From: Oikopleura dioica
Taxonomy: Eukaryota; Chordata; Appendicularia; Copelata; Oikopleuridae
DNA: 64,000 nucleotides
Direction of reading: 5' to 3'
Assembly (NCBI GenBank): GCA_907165135.1
Contig: OU015567.1
Span: forward strand, 12,095,001 to 12,159,000
Under the pieces are notes generated by a model that saw only the letters and a program-made list of their open reading frames with translations, ran no database searches and was not told the DNA's origin. The position numbers were made by a program, and so were the translations under genes. Below are positions 1 to 12,765 of this stretch, in pieces (position 1 is the stretch's first letter; each line of letters begins with the position of its first letter).

Positions 1-478
1 CTTTAACCCACCCGGGAGTTCTGACCCTCTAAGTGCTCAAGAAGGTGTCCTTTTAAAAAATTCCAATCTTTTTAAACCTCTTTTTTTCGATAACGCTCCA
101 AAACTGGATTTTTAAAGCGTCCAAGACTCCCAATTTTCTCAAGCTGTCTTGACTCACGTTTGTTTTATCTGTTTTATAAAGCTTATTTCCTCAAGACTTG
201 AACTCACCGTTTAAAAAAAGGGATAAGAATTACGAAAGGTAGCGCGAGATGCGGTAATTTGTTGGTTTAGTTATCAACTGGCGCGCGTGAGGAAGGTGTC
301 CTTTACAATTCAAGGGGGCCCTTAATTTCGCTCAAATAACTTGCTCGAGCTCAAACACTTCATGCGGCACCTGGCCATTTTCAAACTTCTAAAGGTTCTT
401 CCTAGAATTTCGGCGCTTATCATATAATCAGATTATAATCCTTAGTAATAGAAAAGCTTTTTTTGTAATCTCCGGAAG

Positions 479-3400
479 TCCGATGGAACGTACAAAACAA
501 TCACTTATGATCAACTAAACGAAGACATTCAAATGGCTGCGAAGGCCTTTCAAAAAATGGATCTCCTTCCAAAAGAAGATAAATTCGCCATTTTCAGTCA
601 AAACTGCTACCAATACGACGCTGCTATTCTAGGAGGAAAGGTGTCTTGCTTAAAATTACCGTAAAATGCCTTTAGAAAGCTCTAGGTTCACAAACGTTGA
701 CGGAAAAGTTTGTCGTTTGTGACATTCCCTCGGAAGAGAAAAAACGAGGAGGAGTTAAATTTAGAAACATCTGATCGTGCTTCTTTGCATATCTTTTGCA
801 AATTGTGTTATGGAAAGTTTTATGGAAATTTTCGGCAAATTTTAAACCGCGCCCAGCGTTTTTTTTCCTCAACGACAAGGTTTAGAAAATCGAATCAGAT
901 CACGTGGGACAAATAGAAATGCTTATCATCCATTTTCTATATTATCCTTTTATTTTTATAATAGTCAAAATTGTCATGTGAATTAAGACTTGAGAATGCT
1001 AAAATCGTTTGAGCTTTTTCGCAAGGGCCAAAATAGAAATAATGGAAGAACAAAGTAGACCCTTTGTCCACTCTTAAATGACACCTCCTGGCAGGCTACT
1101 ACCGCAACTTGTGTAACGTCAGTCCAGGGATACGTAACGCTGTGGTAGACTCGCTCTTTCCACTCCAAAAAATCAAAGTTCACGCGCAAAACAGTACTCC
1201 TCGGCGTGACAAAAAAGTGTGAGCAGTTTTCCTTCTGCTTATCGCATTTATCGGGGTTCTGGAGGCTCCCTCCAGTCGGTATGTATGGGCTGCAATTTTC
1301 AAGAGGAGATAAGTCCACCCGACCAAACGTAATTCTGCGGTCGCCTCATCCTTTTTTTCGTCACCGCTGCACGCGATGGTCAATTTTTTCCACTTTCAAA
1401 AAGCCAGAAAAAATCTACCGATAGTTTATCTTCTCAACTACTGAGGCGTCATTTTTTGAAAAGAACTGTGTTTCAAAAATTCGTCAAGGTATCGATGGAG
1501 ATATCGGTGAATATTGATAAGTGAGTTAAGGCCTCGAAAATTCGCATTTCCTAAATTGGCCAGGTTTTGGTACTTCAGAGGTTCCTAAATGCCCTCAGGG
1601 TACGTGATTACCCCCCCCCACTATCAGTAGTCAAAATGATCCCCAGCTTCTGGGGATTCTAAATCTGTATTATACTCCTACCCGACTATGCTAGAAAAAA
1701 AGCTCAATTATTAGTGATTTCCCCTACGAATATTGATCTCTTGACCATAATTTTGGGTAAAATTTCTGAGAAGCCGTATTTGGTAATTTAAGAACGAAAC
1801 GCCTAATTTTCAGTAAAATATTATCAATCCCACGTAAACCCTCCACGATGCCCATATCTAGCGATAAAGGCTATACTAAGACTTTGTAAGTACATAACGT
1901 TATCCCTGCGATAAGTCTCTACGATACGCTTGGAAATGATGCTGTCAGGTATATCCTTAATCACATCGAGGCAAAGTGCGTTTTTGTTGGAGACGAAAAG
2001 AAGCTCGATGCGATTTTGGAAATTGCCGAAGACTTGCATTTCTTACGATTCATCGTGACTTTTGAAGGTCTTTGGGTGGCGCTTTCCGTATTCTAGAGCC
2101 CTCTTCATATCCCCTTACATGAAAGTACATGAGATTTGAACGGATCTACGCCCTCGTTAGACGATGATTTCAAAGGGAATTTTCCGCCCACCCAACTTAC
2201 AGAATCTCCTTCCAATAAAACGAACACGAATCATGGAAAGATCAAAATCATCTCCTGGGAAGAGTTTTTATCCTCCGGAGCGGATGTCAATCTTGTCGAA
2301 AGAAAACCGTCTGCCAAGGCATATAGTTTCAATACAAAACAGTAGAGGAGAGTCTTAAAATCAGCGTTTAAATTTTAAAGCTCATGATATTTTATTTAAT
2401 AAGTTTTAGAAACTAAACTCAGGACATTGCGACGATCAATTATACTTCAGGGACGACGGGCAACCCAAAGGCAAAATTTCATGCTTCATCTTAAATTCTT
2501 AACTTATGCAATATCATTTTTTATGGGGAAAACATAATTTTATATGCTCCTCATTACCCGTGGCTAAAACAGTAAGCCTCGCTAAGTGTAATTTCAGGGT
2601 GCTGTCTTGTCCCACGAAAACGTTACAACCCTGGCGCTGGGAATTATCACGTGGTTCCTCCCTCAGCCCATCGGCTACAATGAAAGATGGTTTAGCTACC
2701 TGCCAATGGCGCATGTTTTCGAGCGATCTGTCAGGTTTGTGTTTCTCATAAAGGGGTTTGATTTTTGATTGGACTTTTTATAAGGACTACTGAGTCTACG
2801 CCTACTTATCTAAACATTGAGCCAAAGGAAGAGCACCTTCCGGATTCCACCAGGATCTTGCTCCTTGAGATCATTGGTCACGTGGCTTGCGCGGTCAAAT
2901 CCTAAATACCATATTTATTTAAGCTTGTGATTTGCGATATTGCAGCTAAGGCGCTTGTTGAGTAACGTTTCCTTTGAAGGTGTATCATTTTCACGGTGGG
3001 GGCGCAATTTTGGTTTTCCTCCGGTAATCTACTGAAGCTGCTCGATGAGCTGGCCATCGTCCAGCCGACTGTCTTCGGCACTGTTCCACGTGTTACGAAC
3101 AGACTTTATGACAGAATCAAGGAACTAGCTCTTAACATCAAAATATTCATCCGTCCCAATTTTTACACTGAATATGCTCTGTTTTTTAATGTAAGAAAAA
3201 TTCGGTTTCGGCAAAATAATAGTCTATCAACAAATAATCTCAGGATAGTTAAGGAGGCACTTAGTCTCTGAAACTTATTGCGCTAAAAATGGATTTACCA
3301 GGACAACCCTCATCAGACGTATCTTGAGCTTCGACAAGGCTGCTATGGCAGAGAGTCCTTCAAAGAACTGGCTGATATCTTTTGCTCAAAGTGCAAAGCG

Positions 3401-5592
3401 AAACCTGCTGAATCGTGGTATAGGAAGGTCAAAAAATAAACTGATAAGAATCTTATCAACGATGATAGTCAAAATAAAGCAACTAACGGTCGTTGTTCTT
3501 GTATTTTGCCAACTTTAACTACATTTTCTAAGCGACGGTGTTAGAAATCCGTTAGATATAGTGTCAAGCAAGAGAGGATAATACAGCTGTAATTCATTTA
3601 AATATAGTTTTGACCTGACTGCAAGTGACTCGCGAGACTTGGTGGGACTACTTTGTCCTGTCGAAGATTCAGAAGCTGGTGGGCGGCAAAGTGCATACAT
3701 GGGTATCTGGAGCCGCGCCGCTAGTAATCGGATGCCAAATCGCCTCTTAGAGTCGCCGGATAAGCCCCTCCACACCTTGTTTAACCCTAAGCCGCCATTA
3801 CACTTCCGCAAAGATGGCCACAGCGCCACGGAAGGTTTAGAAAAGTGTGTGCTTATCGATTCTACTGTAAATCCGAAAAACGAACGAGCAAAAACGAGAT
3901 TCGTAAATCTCGCTTTAGAAATCCTTCCCTGTAGTCAAAATCCGTCCTCGGAATAATCGTGGAAAAAGTAATGATAGGGATTCACGGCTTTGAGCCCTAG
4001 ATTTTTCTTCTATCCATAAATTTTCGTGTTATCGGCGTAGCTTAGGTCTCAGATGACCTGTTTGGTCGAAGATAGGTGAAAAGAGTTTAAACTTTATCAA
4101 TTTATTTGGAGTTATTATTAACGCTTAAATTTGAATAATTAGTAATTATTTTAATTTGTCAATCCGTTCAACAGACCCAAAAGTCCGCGCTTTTGTCCGC
4201 GAAATTTTCGGCTGCCACGTGATTGAATCTTACGGTACAACGGAAAATGTTGGCTGTGGTTGCGCCACAACTTTTACCAATTTTACCGTCGATGATGGCT
4301 CTGTCGGTCCCCCGCAGCCCTGGAATGAAGTAAAGCTGGTGTCTGTTCCCGAAATGGATTATTTCGCGGAAGACAATTGTGGCGAAATTTGCTTCCGAGG
4401 GGCAAATACGATGCTGGGCTACTTTAAAGAGCCGGAGAAGTAAGCACGATTTGGTAATGTCTAAGTAAGAGTGGGCAATAAGAGAGGAGCCTGAAAGGTG
4501 AGCCGCCTGAGCCGTCCTAATTCTTTTGAACCAGTTATCGAACGTGACACCAGCGTCTGATCCATCGGCCCGAGAATACCCTTAACTCTTAAAACGGGCT
4601 CAGCTCCTCCCAGGACACGGGAAGGCATTCCCCGGAATCGTATATCATCTTTTTATCCAGATCATTTAGGACACGGGAAACGATTGACAATGACGGCTGG
4701 CTCCATACAGGAGATATTGGAAGATGGGACCAGTATGGAAATTTGCACATTTTTGACAGAAAAAAGAATATTTATAAACTTGCTCAGGTATTGTTACTTA
4801 GCTAATGAAAATTTTAACCTTTCATTTTGTCATTTGATTAGGCTTTTCTTTTATTTTTTAGCAGGAACTGTGCATAAAACAATATTATCGTGCCAATATC
4901 CCGTTATATCACTCGTTTTTGTGTTAAATATTATGTCAATGTTTCGAAAACACCTAGAAACGGATGGCGAATCGGCCGAGAGGAATGAGTAGCTTCTTAA
5001 AACACCGGATCTTTACTTTTGTGTATTCGAGATTAAACTGTAGTTGGAATAAGTCTATCCGCTTGACCATAAAAATGCGCCCGGGCGCTACTCGTGAATT
5101 ATTAATTCATTTAGGGAGAATACGTCGCTCCAGAAAAGATCGAAGGAGTGCTTGGAAAGCATCCTTTGGTAGAACAAATTTTTGGTAAGCTTTTTTTTAA
5201 TGATTTTTCTCTTCATTCTTCGTTAATTTTAGTCTGGGGAAGCAGCTATCATCACTACAATGTCGCAGTTTTGGTTTTTTCAAAAGAAGTGCTTCGGAAA
5301 AAATTTGGCAGCGAGTCTGTTAGTTTGGAATCGGACGAGTTACTTGCTTGGGTTCACGCTGAAATTGAACAGTATGGGCGCTCAGAGGGATTAAAAGGAT
5401 TTGAAATTCCAAAAAGGATCATCATGGAGCAAATCGCATTCACGGTACGGCCAGCGTTAGAAAAAGTTCTAAAAAGGAAATTACTCATTTGTTCAGGTGG
5501 ATAACGGGCTCCTAACACCAACGCAAAAGGCCAAACGCCCAGCAATCTACAAGAAGTACAAACCGCAGATTGATGATTTGTATAACAAATAA
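479..5592 (+). CDS. Acsl: Long-chain acyl-CoA synthetase (5' end missing)
   Basis: Activates long-chain fatty acids to acyl-CoA with ATP, normally at ER or mitochondrial outer membranes. Thirteen exons read as one frame: 479-640, about 1890-2067, 2134-2318, 2423-2470, 2598-2734, 2980-3120, 3302-3417, 3626-3730, 4175-4439, 4670-4787, 5115-5184, 5233-5444, 5497-5592; together 611 codons. Landmarks in order: LYDTLGN, the AMP-binding loop [50 protein letters not shown], the hinge [20 protein letters not shown], and the C-terminal [13 protein letters not shown] ending in QIDDLYNK. About 80-100 N-terminal residues, including the membrane anchor, must lie upstream of the window or in unrecognised exons at 1-478. 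The stop codon overlaps an AATAAA. Several introns lack GT-AG ends (see findings). The family is certain; the subtype (ACSL1/5/6 or 3/4) is not. Confidence 0.93.
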
Positions 5593-8500
5593 ACTTTTTT
5601 AATAATACTTGAGTTTCGTTTGATTTGACAAGAGATTTGCGAGCACTTTTAAAATTTATTCGAAGAGAGTGGCAGAAATGATAGTCAGATAAACAAATCT
5701 CTGTCTCAGCTCGAAAAAGTCTAATCAAAATTGAGGTTATTTTCGGCCAAAATTTGGGGATGGGACTGGAACCGACAAAAAAATTTCAACAAATTTTGCG
5801 TGGAAATTTTCAACCAATCAGGAGCCTGGATTCAGCAAACCGGCCAATCAGCAGCCGATTAGCCGCCCACGCAAAATTTGTCGAAATTTTTTTGTCGGTT
5901 CCAGATACCATCCCCGAAATTTGGGCAGAAAACACTGTAAACTCAAACTCATCATCGGGTTCTTGATTTTTTAAAGGTTCCACTTATCAAGTAATGGGCA
6001 AGGGGACTTTTTCTTTGAAATTTCTGTAATGAACTGGTTCAAATCGAACAAGAATCCAACGACGTTGAACCTTGGCCACCTTGGCCCGGCGTTGCGGTGA
6101 AATTGCTACTCGTAATTATTCCATCGATTTGAAGAAAACGTGCCATCGAAGCTCAATTTATGATTCAATCCACATTCCATTCCCCGAAACTCTCCACTTT
6201 CCTCAAGCCAGCATTGTCAGGTGGCAGCGCTATTTCGCATTTTTGCGTCATTAATCGAATCTGGCAAAATTTCGTGAGAGTACCAAAACGAAAAGGCTGA
6301 CAAGAAAATGGCCGTTGCGCATTGACAAGTTAATATTTTCTGAACGTGTTCAAGATCAATTTAAAGAATCCGCCCAAGCCCTAAAATATATTTTTAAAGC
6401 AGTTTTAAGTGGCAATTTGCGGCTGGTAAATCCGGCCGAGCAAGAAATTCAGGCGCCTTAGTTGAAATACAAATTATTTAATTCGGGGCTTAATGAGGCG
6501 CCGATTTCCTAGGCTAAGTCGTTTTTCATTCTAAACCTTAATAGTGACGCAAATTGGACTTGATTGAGCTCACGTTGTTTCTTGAGCTCGATTACTGTCA
6601 ACGTGAAAAAGAGCCCACAGTTAGAATACTGCAACGAGCAAATGAAAAGATAAAATCTTAATTGACTGAACTTCGACACCCCAAAAATACGAGAAGCATT
6701 CCAAACATCCTGAGTGGATGACATCCGCCCGGGCTCTTTCGCGGTCGAGCCCTTGAAACTGTTTTGAGCAGAACTCGAAATGGACTGAAAAAACAAGCAC
6801 CTCCTTTTTGATCGTTCCTAAAAATATCTTCGTAAAAACTGCTTATATTTGCGAACTTTCTTTGAATGAACAGCAAAAACTAGAAGTAAACAATTTTAGA
6901 AAATGATAAAATTGATGAATATTTCGTTTTAATCTTGACAAGTAGCGATAAGTAGCGAGATTGAGAATTTTATCCTTGATTTATGTTTAACGGCAAAACG
7001 TCTGTTTGGAAAATCGGAAATATAAATTGATTTTTAAAATTTATTGGTTCTTTTGAGTCTCAAAATTTCAACCTGAAAATTGCAAACAATAAAACACTTA
7101 CAAAAAAGCTCGATTTTTCTTATACAAACTCGATTTAGATATAACTTTTGTCGATCAATTTGCAAAAAAAATGAGTTCATTATTAATCAAGAAAGTGCTA
7201 GAATGCATTGTCTTCTACATAATCTGCAATTCAAAGGCGTTTGCGATCAAATAAACACGAAAACATAGATTGGTGGGGGGTAAGCACAAGGCTAAGTTTA
7301 TTGAAAGAAAAAAATCGACGCTATGTTCCGCAATTGCTAAAAATAAGCTAATTTTTGTGTTGATGTTCCTCGCAGAACTTTTGATTAAAAATGTCAAAAT
7401 TTAGCTATAAATAAACCCTATTCGGATCGATAAAGAAGTAAAAAAGGAAGAATAGCAATAAAGAAACTACAACCTCGAAATTTTTCTTAATTATTTTTAC
7501 TGTGACACCGATTGTATCATATTTACAAGAATTTTGCGAAATAAAATCTTATTTACAAAGAGCGTCAATCGTTAAGATTTTGAAAAAAAATGTTCGAATT
7601 CGAATACTGGAAATTTCTTATTCTTAGTTTCTCCAAAAACTTCTGGGAGCTCGAAAGCCAGATTTTTTGGCGATGAAAAATGCATTTGTCCTGCTTGAAA
7701 CTCGTTCTGTAAGAAACTGTATTCAAGCAAGACTGCATGCATTTTTAAAAGGGGAAAAACTCTGCCTTTTGGGCATGTTTTTAATCATAATTTTTAACAA
7801 TTAGTTATTTTTAATTCTAATTGAGAAAAAAACGTATGTGCTTAATTTGTCGAAACAAGACAAATTTCCTTCTGTATGTGGTTTTGTACAGTGAGGGTCA
7901 GGTTTCATACCGAAAGCGGGTTAAGTTGAGCTTAACTCGTTTTGGCTTCTTTTGAAAGCTGAAAGTGTGTTTTTCGTGATGATGATGATGTGAAGAGCAA
8001 CTTCAGTTATTCAGAAGATACTGCTAACTTAACTAGAATCGTGTTATGCGAGGGAAGATTTAAATCAATCAAGAAAGAAGACATGAAAAGGAAATATTTC
8101 ATATCAACCCCTCTTGATAAATGAGAAAGAAAAATTCTGGTCAGTAAAAAGCAAATAGCGAGCCCAACTTACATGAAAAAGTGTTAGGTATCTTCTTTCT
8201 TTCCCTAGAATTCTAGCAAAGCGTTGATGTTACCTTATCGGCGCCAATCAGAATCAAGCGTTTAGAACAAGTACAAGGTACAGTCATGAAGAATGAGGTA
8301 GAAAGTGTCGTCTGTCCAAAACAGTTGGAAAATCAATTTACAGGTACATCCAGGATTTTTGAGGGGCTTCGCGAAATAAAAAGCCTATTTTCGCGCTCTT
8401 ACTCGCCCCTTAGTAAGATGAACGCAATTTTTTCAAATACGCTATCTTGTGTTGATCCAAGGAGCCAATCAGAGCGCGCGGGAACAGATTTTTGATTGGT

Positions 8501-8725
8501 CTGCGAATTTTTGAAATTATATTGCAATTTTTCAATTTTGAATTCGACCTTTTCAAAGCAATTCTAAAAATCTATCCCAGGCTCAATTAAAAGTGATGAG
8601 CTTTTTAGCTTGCCCGAGCTTTTCGGGAGAAGAAAAATAAACTCAATAGAAGATAATTTACAATGAAGATAATGAATACCTACACGCGTAGCTAAAAAAA
8701 TGCTACGAAATGCTAGAATAAGGGT
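5593..8725. other. Intergenic spacer with one foldback element
   Basis: AT-rich spacer between the 3' ends of the acyl-CoA synthetase (+) and POMK-like (-) genes, which converge here. Apart from the foldback element at 5747-5925 I see no supported gene. The reading frames present are short, overlap on both strands and match nothing I recognise. Confidence 0.6.
5747..5925. mobile_element. Foldback MITE, about 179 bp
   Basis: The two ends are near-perfect inverted copies: about 55 bases starting CCAAAATTTGGGGATGG match the reverse complement of the right end, which starts CCCAAATTTCGGGGATGG. Both arms continue through TGGAACCGACAAAAAAATTT and a stretch like CAACAAATTTTGCGTGG. The short centre carries CCAATCA motifs. 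There is no coding capacity, so it would depend on a transposase elsewhere. No clear target duplication was seen. Confidence 0.8.
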
Positions 8726-11700
8726 TTATAGGCCTGGATTAATGTTAAATTGCTGTTGGACTTCTAAGTATTTATCGACGACAGTGCCAATTTCGGGCCG
8801 CGAGAGGGGCTCGTCCAGCTTGCATTCTTGATGAATTCTAGCGTTTGGGTCTCATTTTTATCCAAACAAATATTTTCTGATATTTCTGCCAGACGAACGA
8901 AAACTTGACACAGTACATTTGAAATGACCTTATCAATTCTGACCGAATATAAACCCCTTAAAATAATCAGAAGTCCTTGCCTCTTGATTTTTTGAGACCG
9001 CAACCTGTAAAGTTTGTTCCATACGTCTGTTGCTTCTTCTGATTCGCCCAAAATCGCTTTGGTGATGTCCGGAATCTTCCAAATATCAATTTTCTCCGTG
9101 TAAAAGATGCCTAATCCGCATTGTTTTTGTTCTGGAGGCACCAAGCAGCCCATGTTTTCTGTATCACCTGAATGTCAAGAGAACGGGGTTCATTTAAAGT
9201 TATTATTTAAAGTTATTAAATTAATTATCAAAGCATTATGATGAAAGGAGACTGATTAAGGTTACCTTCTATTTCTGAGCCGCCTCGGATAATGTTACAG
9301 TTACATCTGACGGTTCCATCCTGGGAAGCAGCAATGAGCTCGTCCACGTCGTTGAGAACGACTTGAAAGTCATCCGTGAGGAGAAACTAGAAAAGTATGG
9401 TAAGTAAGAGAAACCTTATGTTTGTTATCTCAAATCGCGATCTGCTTTCCTATATGAATTTGTTGAACATTTGTTCAAATATAAATTTTCGAATCCTTCT
9501 TCTGCGCGAGAAAAGGAAGAATTAGGTTTTCAAATAACCTTATGACTTGGGTTTGCTTAAGGAGGGGGTCGACGAGAATCGGGATTTCCGTGACCAAAAA
9601 TGCGGGAAAACCTGATAAGATAGGCAAAATCTGATTTTACTGGTGGATAGAAAAGGGTTTTAAAAATCAGGCGGTGAAAACTACAAAAAATTTTGATCAG
9701 AAAAAGTCGGTTAAAAATCCCGTCAAAGTAGGGCCATTTCGCGAAAATGCACTAAAAATGGTCATTTTTTTTACAGTTTTTTTCATTTCGACCCTTTTAT
9801 CTAATCTTTATCAAATGATTTTAGGCTCAACAGATGCGGGAGAATCTGTAGATTCCAAAAATATAAAATTCATATCCTGACTATGTGTATAAGCGAAATT
9901 ACGATCACCCCTGAAAAAATTCTCGTCGACCCCCCCCTTAATGAGTCTGAATATGAGGACGAGTTAATAAGAAATTTAGGTGCTGGCGCGTGGCGCACAT
10001 GTCAATGGTTAAGGGTGGAGACGTTGCAAAATGCAAATTTGACCGGACAGAAACCGACGTAACGCTGACTTGGATGGAAATTGTATTTGTCACACGCGCC
10101 CACCCCAAAAAAGAAAAAAAAATCGCGCAACTTGACAAGCTCTTGGTCAGCTTTTCGATTGAAGATGATTGGAAAGAAGACCGAAAATGCGAAAATGCAG
10201 AAATTATTGTATCAAAATCAGCCAAAATTGAATATCAAGGGCGAAATCATCAGCTTGTAAAACGATAATCGAACGAACGAGTCCTAATGTGCGTACTTTC
10301 TGGGCATTTCTGCCAACAGATATTACACGTGCTCATGTGCTTCGACTACGCTTGTTCAAAAAAGAAGATAACAACACTTTTCATCGAAAAATCGAAAATT
10401 TCTAAACAGCCATGGAAATTCAATACATCATGAAAAATTATTGAAAAATTGCAATTTTTGACCGATTTAAATCTAAATTTTAGCAAAATTAGGACTTTTC
10501 GGTCATTTTTTATCAAAAACTCAAATTTTCGAAGGCGATTTTGAGTGTGTTAGAGTCGAGATAAACCCCCAAAAAATGAGCCCTCAAATCGTTTTCTTTG
10601 ACCTATTACATCCATTTCCGGGGTCAAAATTATGAAAAGTCGATTTTTGATTTTTCGAAAATTATTGAGTCAATAATTTATTGACGGGGAGAGGGGTCCT
10701 TCAATGATCTTTGTCATTTCACATTTCATTTTTATAAATAATAAATAATAAGAAAATTGTCTCTTAATAATTTTAAAATTGAATATCTAAGGGCGCCATA
10801 AATTATGGCCCATAATACCTGTGAAAGAGTTATTTCCGTCCTCGAAGCGTCACAGAGAACTCTCGGTGCTCTTGGCACTTGAGTGTGGAGCTTGTTGACA
10901 ACGTCGAGGTAGCTCATCACAACTCTCCAGCGGAGATCGAGATCGTTTGGCAACTGGCTGACGGACAGAAGAGAACCAAGAGAATGGTATTGGAGGACTA
11001 CTTCTGGCCAGGCCGGTTCTTCGCAGACTCCAATCAATTGGGCAACAACGCCGGTTTGTTGAAGGTCGATCATCGATTCCAAATACTGGTTGAATTTAAA
11101 GCGCTTTACTCGGGCAATAACGACAGCGCTTCCGTTTAAATCGGCAGTGTAGATCTAAAAGCAAAAATTAAGTAGTAATAATGCTCTTCTTAGAAAATAT
11201 GATTGACGTGATTTTGATTAAAATAAAACGAATAATTTAGGAACGGGCAATTCCGGACAAAATTAAGAAAAATTATAAGAAGACAATTTTTGCGAAAAAA
11301 AACGGAAAATTTTCGGAAAAAAAGCAAAGAAGGGTCAAAAAGCCATGAGAAGCACTTCCTTGACAATTCCGGATATTTGGCGCTTTTGCCCGAAAAAAAA
11401 AAAAAATTCTAAGAATTGTCCGACTTGTCTTTATTCGAATAAATGTGCTATTTTTGCTTTTAACTTACTCGTTTAACTCCGCCACCACCAATGAGATATC
11501 GATCTTTCGTCGGCAGTTGCTTTTTGATTTGGGTGCAGTTGAGACGAGGTCTGCATTCCTTCATTCCAGGAAGCTTGAACCATCCTTCAGGACAGCCCAC
11601 GTGACAATCGTAAACACAGTCAGTGCGGTTCTGGTAGATTTTTAGACGCTCTGAAAGAGAAAATTTAAGCATAAATATTAATTTTTTATTGGTTTGATTG

Positions 11701-12765
11701 ACGAGTTAATTCATATTAAGATTAGAAAACTTAAATATAAAATAATTTTAGGTTAGTTGATTCTACGTGATTTATCAGAAATGAATATTTAATAGTTCAA
11801 TTATTTTGTAACAATTTTATTAACAAGACGAAAGGCCCTTTAACGAAAAGCCTTCAGGGGACCTCACTTTCTGACAGTTAAGGGGGTAGAGCACGAAATA
11901 ATTGTCATTGAATTTTTTTTATGATTTACGAAAATAAAAAAAAGCTTACCATCAATTCGACGATTGACCTTGGCGCGCTCGGTGTCCCTGACTTTTCGAA
12001 TGCTTCCAGACTCGCCGGGAAGATCTGGCAGAATTGGGCAGATTTCAAAGTCAGGAAGCTCAAAGTCATCGTTGGGCAATCTTCTCGCGCTCTGGATCAT
12101 CATTTCGTGAACAAACGAGTTTGGCTCCTGCTCGGCGCCAAACTTGTCGGATTCCTCGTCAACCGAGGAAAGCTCACTTGTCGTTGTCGATGTTTCGACT
12201 GTCGTTGAGGTTTCTGTTTCTGTTGTTATTTCAACATCATCTGTAGAAAGCGGAACTTGCGAATTTTGAGAAGCGGCATTTTGAAGGAGACTTTTCAGAC
12301 TCGTGCTCACGTGACTCGTGTGCCGCAGCGAGCCAGGTTCGAATTGCAGCGAGTTACTGTCAACGAGGTTATACAATTACTTAGCTTACAAAAAAAACAA
12401 TCTTAATTTCTGTTTTCTATTCCGCCCACTTCTTAGTATCTTAGAGTTATACAGAGGAAAAAAAGCAGCATTATCTGAATAAAAAAAGTTATTTTTTTAT
12501 TATTTATTTTTCATTAGAATAAAGTCTCGAAAAAAATATATCTTATAGAAAAAAAAGGCAAAAAAAGGAAAAAAATGAGTAAAAATATGATTGCTTAAGG
12601 TGCAAAATTTTTCAAAAATTCGAATTATTTAACCCATTCCTGTCATCGGCAGATCTGCGGCTTCGGGAGAAATTCGCTTCAGCCCCGGAAGATCCCAAAA
12701 GGAAAAACCAGGACTGTCACTAAGACGCTAAGCAGACCTATACCGATTTTGTGTTTAATATCCAT
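8726..12765 (-). CDS. Pomk: POMK-like protein O-mannose kinase
   Basis: Secretory-pathway atypical kinase; POMK phosphorylates O-mannose on the core M3 glycan of alpha-dystroglycan. Exons on the minus strand: 12765-12695, 12356-11950, 11650-11469, 11154-10819, 9386-9266, 9167-9005, 8837-8726. They join without a frame break to 463 residues. In order: a short cytosolic start, one membrane anchor (about residues 7-22, GIGLLSVLVTVLVF), a Thr/Ser/acid-rich stem (about 24-160, longer than in vertebrates), a Cys segment (CPEGW...CRPRLNC), then the kinase fold with GGGGVKR, VVIARVKR, LQYHSLGSL, RVLCDAS, TLSQ, the LNDVD segment, PPEQ and KIDIWKIPD, and a C-lobe end with CKLDEPLSRPEI. The first intron fits only as a GA-AG or GG-AG intron. 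Human POMK has about 350 residues; the difference is the stem. Confidence 0.88.
9557..9941. mobile_element. TTAA-flanked inverted-repeat element
   Basis: It lies in the POMK-like intron 9387-10818. TTAA stands at 9557-9560 and 9938-9941. The inverted ends are GGAGGGGGTCGACGAGAAT on the left and GGGGGGGTCGACGAGAAT on the right (reverse complement). The TTAA duplication suggests piggyBac-type mobilisation, but the termini begin GG rather than the usual CCC, so the superfamily is inferred. The longest internal reading frame is about 68 codons; no transposase. Confidence 0.75.
9990..10268 (+). CDS. Possible nested small ORF, unknown
   Basis: An uninterrupted 92-codon frame inside the long POMK-like intron, on the opposite strand, beginning 50 bases right of the TTAA element. 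The product would be hydrophilic, Lys/Glu-rich, with a TWMEIVFVTR stretch. The complementary strand is also open for 95 codons, so chance openness is possible. I do not recognise the protein. The local GC rise compared with the flanking intron sequence is the only support for coding. Confidence 0.22.
   Translation: MAHMSMVKGGDVAKCKFDRTETDVTLTWMEIVFVTRAHPKKEKKIAQLDKLLVSFSIEDDWKEDRKCENAEIIVSKSAKIEYQGRNHQLVKR
10676..10710. repeat. Lone end of a TTAA-type element
   Basis: The stretch TTATTGACGGGGAGAGGGGTCC resembles the right end of the TTAA element at 47594-47682 (TCGTTGACGGGGGGTCC). No matching left end was seen nearby. It is probably a decayed or truncated copy in the same intron as the larger element. 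Confidence 0.4.

Noticed and set aside
983-1424. Frames on both strands within the first long acyl-CoA synthetase intron
   Set aside because: Intronic, overlapping on both strands, no resemblance to the enzyme or to another protein.
11921-12246. Plus-strand frames opposite the POMK-like stem exon
   Set aside because: They mirror a real minus-strand exon whose phases close exactly.
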